Of a DNA stretch of 64,000 bases, positions 1 through 7,344 are shown one piece after another. The stretch lies in the NCBI RefSeq assembly GCF_000718005.1, contig NZ_JODV01000004.1. The stretch is one strand, 5' to 3'. The DNA comes from Actinoalloteichus_B caeruleus. Lineage in GTDB: Bacteria; Actinomycetota; Actinomycetes; Mycobacteriales; Pseudonocardiaceae. The position numbers were made by a program, and so were the translations under genes. The first letter of the stretch is position 1. Every line of letters starts with the position of its first letter. The notes beneath the pieces were generated by a model that was not told the origin of the DNA, did no database searches, and saw only the letters and a list, made by a program, of their open reading frames with translations.

Positions 1-6
1 CTATAC

Positions 7-51
7 AGGTCGGTATACCGTGACGGATGTGAGTAAACAGATCGGTATACC
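7..51 (+). promoter_or_regulatory. Repeated operator-like sites before the EamA gene
   Basis: Two near-identical 13-mers, AGGTCGGTATACC (7-19) and AGATCGGTATACC (39-51), lie 32 bp (three helical turns) apart. Each contains the 8-bp palindrome GGTATACC. Same-face spacing suggests cooperative binding by a dimeric regulator, which would be encoded left of the window. The second copy falls inside the coding region if translation begins at GTG 20 or GTG 29. The repeat is visible; operator function is inferred. Confidence 0.5.
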
Positions 52-1048
52 AAAGGAAGGGCACACCCTCCTCACCGTCGGCCTGGGTGCCCTGTTCGTG
101 CTGTGCTGGTCCTCGGGCTTCATCGGCGCGAAGCTCGGCGCGTCCGACTCCCCGGTCGCCACCGTCCTGATGTGGCGGTTCGTCCCGCTGGCGGTGGCCC
201 TCGCCCCGTTCCTGCTCCGTCGAGCCGGCACCCGGGGCACCGACGCGCGGAGCGACCTGGGACGGCAGGTCACGATCGGTGCGCTCTCCCAGTCGGGCTA
301 CCTGCTCACGGTGTACTGGGCCATCGGCCTCGGGGTCAGCACCGGGACCACCGCGCTGATCGACGGCATGCAACCCCTCGTCGTGGCCGCCCTGGTCGGC
401 CCGCTGCTGGGTGCCGCCGTGACCGGACGGCAGTGGACCGGCCTGGGCCTCGGCTTCGTCGGTGTCGTCCTGGTCACCTGGTCCGATGCCACCGCCCCCG
501 GCAACGACGTCCCCACCTGGGCGTACCTGGTGCCCTTCGCCGGCATGCTCTGCCTGGTCGCGGCCACCTTCCTGGAGAGGCGGGCTCCGACCTCCACGCC
601 TCCGATGCGCGCGCTCGCCGTGCACTGCGCGACCTCGGCGGTGATCTTCTCCGCGATCGCCCTGGCGACCGGCACGGCGGCACTGCCGACCTCGGGCCAG
701 TTCTGGATCGCGATGTCCTGGCTGGTCGTCTTCTCCACCTTCGGCGGCTACGGCCTGTACTGGTACCTGCTCCGCCGGGTCGGGGTCACCCAGGTGAACA
801 CGCTCATGTTCCTCGTGCCGCCGGTGACCACGCTGTGGGGTGGGCTGATGTTCGACGAGCCCCTCACCGCTGGCACCGCCGTGGGCCTCACCCTCGCGCT
901 GGCCGCCACCTGGCTGGTCACCCGCGCCTCGGGTGGCCTGGGACGGCGCCCCGGCGGGCGCCCCTCCCGGCAGGCGGGCGGCGCTGATCCGGCACCGCCC
1001 CCGACCGCCGTGGAACCGGGAGCCGAGCGGGACCGCGCCTGGTCATGA
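20..1048 (+). CDS. EamA-family (DMT superfamily) membrane exporter
   Basis: This is a ten-helix drug/metabolite transporter of the EamA type, an inner-membrane efflux protein whose substrate cannot be told from sequence. Hydrophobic segments run from about residue 17 to 300 in two homologous halves. The first opens with the family-typical LFVLCWSSGFIGAKLG, and the second ends in an LTLALAATWLV helix followed by a polar Arg/Gly/Pro-rich tail. Length (342 aa) is normal. The start is uncertain: GTG 20 and GTG 29 are both in frame and neither has a Shine-Dalgarno, while the purine-rich AAAGGAAGG at 52-60 is followed by no start codon. Translation may be leaderless. The gene converges on the TetR gene to the right. 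Confidence 0.85.
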   Translation: MTDVSKQIGIPKEGHTLLTVGLGALFVLCWSSGFIGAKLGASDSPVATVLMWRFVPLAVALAPFLLRRAGTRGTDARSDLGRQVTIGALSQSGYLLTVYWAIGLGVSTGTTALIDGMQPLVVAALVGPLLGAAVTGRQWTGLGLGFVGVVLVTWSDATAPGNDVPTWAYLVPFAGMLCLVAATFLERRAPTSTPPMRALAVHCATSAVIFSAIALATGTAALPTSGQFWIAMSWLVVFSTFGGYGLYWYLLRRVGVTQVNTLMFLVPPVTTLWGGLMFDEPLTAGTAVGLTLALAATWLVTRASGGLGRRPGGRPSRQAGGADPAPPPTAVEPGAERDRAWS

Positions 1049-1098
1049 CCGGCTGGGCCGGGAAGGCGTGACGCGGCGCGCCGCCAGCGGGGTGGCAC

Positions 1099-1686
1099 TC
1101 ATCCGACGTCCTCGGGCTCCCGCCACGCGCCGATGCCCAGCAGCACCTTCCACAGCCAGTCCGCCGCGACGACCGGTGAGGGCAAGGGGTCACGCGCCAC
1201 CCAGGCGGTGATCACCCCGAGGGCACTGCCCGCGATCCCGGAGGCGAAGACGTCGACGGGCAGGTCGACGAGAGCCGCCGGTCGGGCCGTGCCGACGGCG
1301 TCGATGACGATGAGTTCGATCCGGTTGCGCAACCGGGCGGTGACCAGCGTCGACCCGTGGTCGCCGAGGACCCGCCGGTAGAGGGCGGCGTGGGACGCGA
1401 TGTGTTCGAGGTAGGTGAGCAGCTCGACCGGCATCCTCGGGGTCCCGGCGGCCACCGACACCTCGGGCAGTTGCGTCGACACGTCGTGGAGGGCGTCCTC
1501 CAGTGCGTCGGCGAGCAGCGTCTCCTTGTCGGCGTAGTGCTGGTAGAAGCTGCTGCGGTTCACCCCGGCGCGGACCGTGATGTCGCTGACCGTGACCTCG
1601 TCGAGTGGTCGCTCGCGGGCGAGCTCCAGAAGAGCGTGCCGGAGGCTCGCTCGGGTGCGGGCAACGCGGGGATCCATGGCGGGCAT
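1099..1686 (-). CDS. TetR-family repressor divergent from MMPL transporter
   Basis: This TetR/AcrR regulator of about 195 aa probably represses the divergent MMPL transporter and itself. The N-terminal helix-turn-helix is clear (VSDITVRAGVNRSSFYQHY, about residues 35-53), followed by a ligand-binding helical domain without recognisable ligand signature. ATG 1686 was chosen, with ATG 1677 an equally possible start; both lie just before the conserved N-terminal helix, and the much longer upstream reading frame lacks protein-like sequence. The 112-bp region between this gene and the MMPL start carries repeated TTATCC half-sites that fit a TetR operator. Confidence 0.85.
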   Translation of the reverse strand: MPAMDPRVARTRASLRHALLELARERPLDEVTVSDITVRAGVNRSSFYQHYADKETLLADALEDALHDVSTQLPEVSVAAGTPRMPVELLTYLEHIASHAALYRRVLGDHGSTLVTARLRNRIELIVIDAVGTARPAALVDLPVDVFASGIAGSALGVITAWVARDPLPSPVVAADWLWKVLLGIGAWREPEDVG

Positions 1687-1716
1687 CGTCTCACGTGTCC
1701 AGCGCCACCCGGGACA

Positions 1717-1757
1717 GTTATCCGACACACGTTGGATAACCGACAGTCGTCGGATAA
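1717..1757. promoter_or_regulatory. TetR operator region, repeated TTATCC half-sites
   Basis: GTTATCC (1717-1723) and its inverse GGATAAC (1734-1740) form a palindrome with a 10-bp spacer. A further inverse copy of the extended half-site TTATCCGAC (1718-1726) lies at 1749-1757 (GTCGGATAA). This sits between the divergent TetR and MMPL genes, where an autoregulating TetR would bind. The symmetry is seen; the binding protein is inferred from gene order. Confidence 0.6.
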
Positions 1758-1798
1758 GTTGGCGGCCAGCAACAGTCCATTCCGACGAAAGGCGTACG

Positions 1799-4258
1799 GT
1801 GGCCAACCTCCTGTACCGGCTCGGACGGTTATCCGCGCGACGCGCGTGGGCCGTCATCGCCACGTGGATCCTCGCGCTCGCGGTCGCGGCCGGTGCCTTC
1901 CTCACGCTCGGCGGCTCCCTGGCCACGAACTTCTCCATCCCGGGCACCGAGACCGAGCGGGTCAACGACAGCCTCACCGAGCAGTTCCCCGAGCTCACCG
2001 GTGCCACCGCCTCCGTCGTGTTCGCCACCGACGGCGAGTTCGGCGAGTCGGAGCGCGAGCGGATCGACGAGCTCCTCAACGACCTGACCGAGGTCGACGG
2101 CGTCACCGCGGTGACGAACCCGTTCGAGACCGAGGCGGAACGCGACGCCGCCGAGGGCCAGGTCACCGGCGGCCAGGCGATGATCGAGGGCGCGCGTTCG
2201 GAGCTCGAGTCCTCCTCCGACGAGTTGGAGGCGGGGCAGGCACAGCTCGACGCCGCGATCGAGCAGGCGCGGGCAGCCGGCGCCTACGAGCAGGCCGCCG
2301 AGGAGTTCGAACGGCAGCAGGCCGAGCTGGACGCCGGCCGCGAGCAGCTGGAACAGGGCCTGCGGGAGATCGAGGCTCAGGAGGCGGAGCTCGAACACGG
2401 CGCCGCGCTCATGGAGTTCGCCTCCACCGTCCGCACCGTGTCCGAGGACGGTGGAACGGCGATCGCCACCATCGCCTTCGAGGAGACGATGTTCGAGCTG
2501 CCGGACAGCGTCAAGGCCGAGGTCGTCGACGTGCTCTCCGCCGCCGAGATCGACGGCGTGCGGATCGACTGGTCCTCGACCATCACCACCTCCACCGAGG
2601 GCATCATGGGTCCGGGCGAGGTCATCGGCGTCATCGTCGCCGGCCTGGTGCTGCTGATCATGATGCGCGCGTTCCTGCCCGCGATCACCCCGCTGATCAG
2701 CTCGCTGGTCGGCGTCGGCGTCGGCGTCGCCGGTTCGCTCGCCTTCTCCGGTCTCGTCCCGATGGCCTCCATCACTCCGGTGCTCGGGGTGATGCTGGGC
2801 CTCGCCGTCGGCATCGACTACTCGCTGTTCATCCTCAACCGGCACCGCAAGCAGCTGCTCGCCGGCATGGACGTGGACGAGTCCATCGGCCTGGCCAACG
2901 GCACCGCCGGCAACGCCGTCGTGTTCGCCGGCAGCACCGTCATCGTCGCGCTGGTCGCGCTGGGCGTGACCGGGATCCCGTTCCTGGCCACGATGGGCGT
3001 CGTCGGCGCGGCCTGCGTGCTGGTCGCGGTCCTCGTCTCGATCAGCCTCACCCCAGCCCTCCTCGGGCTCCTGGGGACGCGGGCCCTGGGCCGGAAGGCG
3101 CGCGAGACGATCGGCGATCAGCGGCACACCGACACCGAGGTCCGGCCGCTGCGCACCCCGCGCGCGCTCGGCGCGGTCGCCCTGGCGACCCTCGGACTGC
3201 TCGTGCTGGCCGTCCCCGCCCTCTCGATGCGCCTCGGCCTGCCCGAGGGCTCCTCGGAGGCACCGGACACCACGCAGTACCAGGCCTTCAAGACCATCGA
3301 GTCGGAGTTCGGAGCGGGGGTGAACGGCCCCCTGATCGTGGTCGCCGAACTGCCCGGTGGCGTGGACGAGAACGAGGTGACGGCCACCCAGGCCGGGGTC
3401 GCCTCGGAGCTGATGGAGCACGCGGACGTCAGTGCGGTGGCGCCCATCGTCGTCTCCGACGAGCGCGACGTGTTCCTGTTCCAGGTGCTCCCCGTGGAGG
3501 GCCCCTCGAGCGAGTCGACGGAGAACCTGGTCCGGGACCTGCGCGGGATGGCCCCGCTGTCCGGGGAGGCCACCCTGGGCGTCGCGGGACAGGCCTCGGG
3601 CAACATCGACGTCTCGGAGAAGCTCGCCGACGCGCTGCCGATCTACCTGGTCGTCGTGGTCGGCCTCTCCCTGCTGATCATGATCGTGGTGTTCCGGTCG
3701 CTGCTGGTGCCGCTGATCGCCACCGCCGGCTACGTCCTGTCGCTGTTCGCCGCGTTGGGGGCGGTCACCGCCATCTACCAGTGGGGGTGGTTGTCCGACG
3801 TCTTCGGCGTGCACGAGCCGGGACCGGTGCTGAGCTTCGGCCCGATCATCATCATGGGTGTCCTGTTCGGGCTGGCGATGGACTACCAGCTCTTCCTGGT
3901 CTCCGGGATGCGTGAGGCGCACGTCCACGGGATGCCGGCCAGGGCAGCCGTCGTGCAGGGGCTGCGCCAGGGCCGGGCCGTGGTCACCGCGGCGGCGATC
4001 ATCATGATCTCCGTCTTCGGCGGTTTCGTCTTCAGCGAGCTCGGGATGGTGCGACCGCTCGGGTTCGGCCTGGCGATCGGCGTCCTCTTCGACGCGTTCG
4101 TGGTCCGGATGGTGCTGGTGCCCGCCCTGATGCACCTGCTGGGCGAGAAGGCGTGGTACCTGCCGAAGTGGCTGGACCGGATCATGCCCGACGTCGACGT
4201 CGAGGGCGCTTCCCTGGAGCGCGCGCACTCCCCGAACGGGAGCGCGGCGACCTCCTGA
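1799..4258 (+). CDS. MMPL-family RND-like transporter
   Basis: This is an 819-aa MMPL/RND-type inner-membrane transporter, a family that exports lipids or hydrophobic compounds using the proton gradient. The order is TM1 (about residues 15-37), a large extracytoplasmic domain, then two bundles of five to six helices separated by a second extracytoplasmic domain. Intramembrane Asp-Tyr pairs typical of the proton relay occur in GIDYSLFI and GLAMDYQLFL. The first periplasmic domain contains an Ala/Glu/Gln-rich coiled coil (about residues 130-205), which lengthens the protein relative to many family members. GTG 1799 was chosen because AAAGG lies 7 bases upstream and it directly precedes the conserved LLYRLGRLSARRAW start. 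It is probably under control of the divergent TetR. Confidence 0.9.
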   Translation: MANLLYRLGRLSARRAWAVIATWILALAVAAGAFLTLGGSLATNFSIPGTETERVNDSLTEQFPELTGATASVVFATDGEFGESERERIDELLNDLTEVDGVTAVTNPFETEAERDAAEGQVTGGQAMIEGARSELESSSDELEAGQAQLDAAIEQARAAGAYEQAAEEFERQQAELDAGREQLEQGLREIEAQEAELEHGAALMEFASTVRTVSEDGGTAIATIAFEETMFELPDSVKAEVVDVLSAAEIDGVRIDWSSTITTSTEGIMGPGEVIGVIVAGLVLLIMMRAFLPAITPLISSLVGVGVGVAGSLAFSGLVPMASITPVLGVMLGLAVGIDYSLFILNRHRKQLLAGMDVDESIGLANGTAGNAVVFAGSTVIVALVALGVTGIPFLATMGVVGAACVLVAVLVSISLTPALLGLLGTRALGRKARETIGDQRHTDTEVRPLRTPRALGAVALATLGLLVLAVPALSMRLGLPEGSSEAPDTTQYQAFKTIESEFGAGVNGPLIVVAELPGGVDENEVTATQAGVASELMEHADVSAVAPIVVSDERDVFLFQVLPVEGPSSESTENLVRDLRGMAPLSGEATLGVAGQASGNIDVSEKLADALPIYLVVVVGLSLLIMIVVFRSLLVPLIATAGYVLSLFAALGAVTAIYQWGWLSDVFGVHEPGPVLSFGPIIIMGVLFGLAMDYQLFLVSGMREAHVHGMPARAAVVQGLRQGRAVVTAAAIIMISVFGGFVFSELGMVRPLGFGLAIGVLFDAFVVRMVLVPALMHLLGEKAWYLPKWLDRIMPDVDVEGASLERAHSPNGSAATS

Positions 4259-4271
4259 CCTCGTGCTCGAC

Positions 4272-4303
4272 GGGCCCGTCCGGACCTCGGTCCGGGCGGG
4301 CCC
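4272..4303 (+). terminator. Terminator after MMPL gene
   Basis: A 14-bp stem (one G-T wobble) with a 4-base CTCG loop begins 13 bases after the MMPL stop codon. No long T-run follows, which is common in high-GC actinomycetes. Confidence 0.75.
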
Positions 4304-4578
4304 TCGTCGTTCCGGTACCCGTTCCACGCGGCACCGGGTCCCTCGTCGGTGTCGGCGCGCTGACAGGCGCGCGGGGGACGTCGTACCGCCAAGGGAGGGC
4401 GAGGGCGGGTGGGGCGACGGGACCGCCGGCCCCCGGCAGGACACCCGCGCGGCCCCGGTTCCTGGAGCCGTTCGAGGTGGCCCCTCCCCGACGCGGTTCC
4501 GCCGCCCGTCGGCGGTCCTCCGGCGGGCGCGACCGCCGGCGCCGGGCGAACGCGACCCGTGCCCATCCGGTGCCCGGG
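4304..4578. other. Intergenic, convergent genes
   Basis: Together with the terminator just upstream this forms a 320-base gap between convergent genes. Nothing else was recognised. Confidence 0.6.
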
Positions 4579-5457
4579 CTAGGGAGCCCGGTGGAGGTCC
4601 CGGGTTTCGGGCCATCGCTGGAAGCCGGCCGACGCGTAGGTCGCTACGGCGGCGAGGTTGGCGCTCGGGGTGCGGACGACCGCGCTCGACGAACCCAGTT
4701 CCCGCAACGCGGCCGCCGCCGCGACCACGATCGCCCGACCATGCCCCTGGCCGCGGTGGTCCCGGTGTACTCCCATCGGTTCGAGCAACCCGGGCCGCCC
4801 CGGCCCGGCCGACCACACCGTCGCGGCCGCCACCGCCCTGCCCTGACGGTCGTGGGCGACCAGGCAACGGGCGTCGGCGTAGGGGGCGCCGGCCGCCATC
4901 ACCCGCCAGCGGTCCTCGGTGAACGTCGACCCGTCGAAGGACGCCCGCTGGACGGCGGCGCGGACCCACGCCCGGTCCGGTGTGGTCACCTCGATCCGAG
5001 GGCCGGGGGCCGGCACCGGGTCGGCGAGGTCGCGGCGCAGCGGCGTCCACGCTTCGCCGGGCACCCAGCCCCGCTCCGCCAGCCGGTCGCGGACCAACGC
5101 GCCAGGTGGGGCCTCCACGTACGCCTCACCCTCCCCCAGGACCCCGCACGCCGGGTCGGTCACGTCCTCCGCCAGCCGTCGGGCCAACTCCTCGTCCCGC
5201 TCGACGTGTGGCGCGATCGCCAGTCGCACCAGGTCAGGGCCGTCCAGCAGGCCCATCGCGAGGACCCGGCCGCCTCGGCTCCAGGTCCGGACCGCTCGGG
5301 CGGTGGCCTCCGCGCCGAACCGCCAGAACCAGCCCAGGTCCCCGGGGTGCGGCCGCTCCGGCACCCCGTCGTCCTGCCACGCCCGCAGTACGTGCGCTAC
5401 CTCGCTCAAGCCGTCGACTTCCGGAGTACCCAGGAGAAACGTCACACCACCGATCAC
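4579..5457 (-). CDS. GNAT-family N-acetyltransferase
   Basis: This is a predicted cytoplasmic acyl-CoA dependent N-acetyltransferase of about 292 aa. The C-terminal half carries the GNAT fold with motif A (GVHRDHRGQGHGRAIVVAA, the acetyl-CoA pyrophosphate-binding RGQGHG loop), followed by a motif-B-like strand (TPSANLAAVATYASAGF). The N-terminal half (about residues 15-140) looks like a second, divergent GNAT-like domain, as in two-domain actinobacterial family members; this second assignment is inferred from length and weak similarity. GTG 5457 and GTG 5445 are both possible starts. The substrate is unknown, and the gene stands alone. Confidence 0.75.
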   Translation of the reverse strand: MIGGVTFLLGTPEVDGLSEVAHVLRAWQDDGVPERPHPGDLGWFWRFGAEATARAVRTWSRGGRVLAMGLLDGPDLVRLAIAPHVERDEELARRLAEDVTDPACGVLGEGEAYVEAPPGALVRDRLAERGWVPGEAWTPLRRDLADPVPAPGPRIEVTTPDRAWVRAAVQRASFDGSTFTEDRWRVMAAGAPYADARCLVAHDRQGRAVAAATVWSAGPGRPGLLEPMGVHRDHRGQGHGRAIVVAAAAALRELGSSSAVVRTPSANLAAVATYASAGFQRWPETRDLHRAP

Positions 5458-5931
5458 ACCCCACCGGACCGAGCCGCCGCACCTGGTTTGCCGCCCGGTC
5501 TGGTGGCGTTTGGAACGCGCGGGGAGAACTCGACGCGGGTGGCGTGGTGGTGTGGCCACGCCAGCCCCGGTTGCGGAGCCCAGGCCCGGTGTCCGGTGCG
5601 GGCGTGCTGCCGGCGCCTGGTCCTCGGCCGTCGCGTCCACCTGGGCGCCCCTCCACGGGCATCGACGCCCACGCCCACCAGCCCACGAGAAGGCATCGAC
5701 GCCGGGCGGTCGTGGTGGGCTCGGCGCGTCCACGACGGCCGGGTCGCGGACCGGTGCCCCCGCGCCGCGGGATGCGCACCGACGGGCCGTGCGCAGGGGA
5801 GGGGCTGGTCCCCTCGCTGTCCGGGTCGACGACGAGCGGAGCGGGGAGGCAGCCGCGCGACCAGCGTGGACGACGATCGAGGATCTGCCGTGCCTCCTCC
5901 CATCCACGGCGCCGGACCACCTCGGGGACGG
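5458..5931. other. Intergenic gap with no supported gene
   Basis: A 474-base stretch between two minus-strand genes. Overlapping open frames here are rich in Arg/Pro/Gly/Ala and lack any family motif or ribosome site. Nothing recognised. Confidence 0.5.
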
Positions 5932-6780
5932 TCAGCGGCGGCCGGTCACGAGGAGTGTCGGGTGCACCAGGTAGTAGCCGGGGTCGTCGAGGACGTACCC
6001 CTGGCCGCCGGGGGTGAGCAGGGTGCCGAGGAGTCGGATGTCCTCGTCGCCCAGGCCGGCCTCGGCTCCTCGGGAGCGGGCGGCCTCCAGGAGCTCGGGC
6101 CACACCACGCGTTCCAGGTAGGGGCGCGCGGTCGGGTCGTCGTCGACGGGGAAAGCGACGCGGGGGAAGACCTGGACCCGGATGTCGCGCAGTCCGGCGG
6201 CGACCATCCAGTGGACGTGGCGGTCGTAGTGCCGTTCCCCGCCGCCGGGCAGGCCCCAGTTCAGCTCCGAGGCGGTGCGCAGCGCGCGTTGCAGCCGCGC
6301 GTGGCCCGGCAGGAACATCGACTGGTAGTAGTTGCTGGTGAAGAGCCCGAGGACCCCGTCGGGCGCCAACGCGCCGGCCATCGCCGCGACGACGGCGGCG
6401 GGGTCCTCGAAGTTGCCAGGCCAGACGACGTCGCTGCCCCAGATCGCATCGAAGGCCCCTCCCGATCCGGTGGCCTCGTCGAGGGTGGCCAGCAGGTCCC
6501 CGGCGCGGAGGCGGACGCGGTCGGCCACCCCCTCCTCCTCGGCGTGGGTCCGGGCCAACGAGAGCACGTCGGGGTTGAGATCCACCCCGAGGACCTCGGA
6601 GTCCGGCCCGGCCGCGCGCGCGAGGGCCACCAGTCCGCCGCCCGCGCCCGTGCCGGCGTCGAGCAGCCTGCGACGCCCGGACAGGCCCAGGGTCTCCACC
6701 GCCCGCTCGACCGCTGGGGCGACGAAAGCCCTGTTGCTCAGCAGGTAGGTGACCAGCCCGGTCCGCCGCAACTCCGTCAT
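5932..6780 (-). CDS. SAM-dependent methyltransferase, predicted Zur-regulated
   Basis: This is a class I methyltransferase of 282 aa. The SAM-binding motif I is clear (LLDAGTGAGGGLVALARA, about residues 39-56), followed by the acidic VLGVDLNPDVLSLAR strand and an AGDLLATLDEA segment. The middle part (FTSNYYQSMFLPGHARLQRAL) and the Tyr/Trp-containing C-terminal half are unfamiliar, so the acceptor is unknown. ATG 6780 has a strong CGGAGGT ribosome site. A predicted Zur box (6797-6811) lies immediately downstream of a TACAAT -10 element, so the gene is probably derepressed in zinc limitation. A role in making or modifying a metal-binding metabolite is possible but is inference only. Confidence 0.8.
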   Translation of the reverse strand: MTELRRTGLVTYLLSNRAFVAPAVERAVETLGLSGRRRLLDAGTGAGGGLVALARAAGPDSEVLGVDLNPDVLSLARTHAEEEGVADRVRLRAGDLLATLDEATGSGGAFDAIWGSDVVWPGNFEDPAAVVAAMAGALAPDGVLGLFTSNYYQSMFLPGHARLQRALRTASELNWGLPGGGERHYDRHVHWMVAAGLRDIRVQVFPRVAFPVDDDPTARPYLERVVWPELLEAARSRGAEAGLGDEDIRLLGTLLTPGGQGYVLDDPGYYLVHPTLLVTGRR

Positions 6781-6796
6781 GCGAAACCTCCGTAAA

Positions 6797-6811
6797 TGAA
6801 AATGATTTCCA
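6797..6811 (-). promoter_or_regulatory. Predicted Zur box upstream of methyltransferase
   Basis: The plus strand reads TGAAAATGATTTCCA, close to the actinobacterial Zur consensus TGAAAATGATTTTCA. On the minus strand it directly follows a TACAAT -10 hexamer (6816-6811), so a bound repressor would cover the transcription start. It matches the boxes at 43161-43175 and 45013-45027. Confidence 0.65.
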
Positions 6812-7344
6812 TTGTATGGAGTCGGTGGCGGCGGAACGCACCGGCCCACTCCCACCGGGCGGCATGGGCCCGACGGCGTGGAGGACGTCCGACCGACGTG
6901 GACCGTGTGGTGGCGGGCCGGACGCCCGGAACACACCCCGATGACGGGCCGCTCCCCCGACCCACCGCGGCCCCAGGGGCGACGAACGCTCCCACGCCCC
7001 GGACTGCGAGGAGGCGTTCCCGTAGCGGCCCGGCCCGGCCGGCCTGACGGCCATCAGCTCCGCACTCCCGGAGCTCGGTGTCCCGCGCGCTCCGCGCGGG
7101 CGGCCGGCATGGGGCCCCTGGCGACCACCGGTGAGCCCGAGGACACCCCCGCGGGGCACGGCCGAGGCGCCACCCGCCGTGCTCACGACGGAACAGACGG
7201 TCTGGATCAGTCACCACGTCGGCAGAGGTTCACCCGGAAGCCGGCTACCGATCGTGTCCGCGTCACCTTCGGCAGAAAACGTGCGAGGGCCGCGTAAGCC
7301 ACGTCCACGCGGCATCGGACCCACTGACACGGAACGAGGAAGCC
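6812..7344. other. Intergenic region between methyltransferase and phosphatase
   Basis: A 533-base divergent region. It holds the methyltransferase promoter on the left. A single GTTCACCC motif at 7228-7235 resembles one PHO-box half-site, but no properly spaced second copy is visible. No supported gene. Confidence 0.5.

Noticed and set aside
1829..5050. 1073-codon open frame on the minus strand opposite the MMPL gene
   Set aside because: Arg/Asp/Gly/His repeats without a family motif; antisense shadow of the MMPL and neighbouring sequences.
7210..7267. PHO box upstream of alkaline phosphatase
   Set aside because: Only one clear GTTCACCC unit exists, and GTCACC-like partners are at spacings of 18 and 34 rather than 11 or 22 bases, so PhoP control is not supported.
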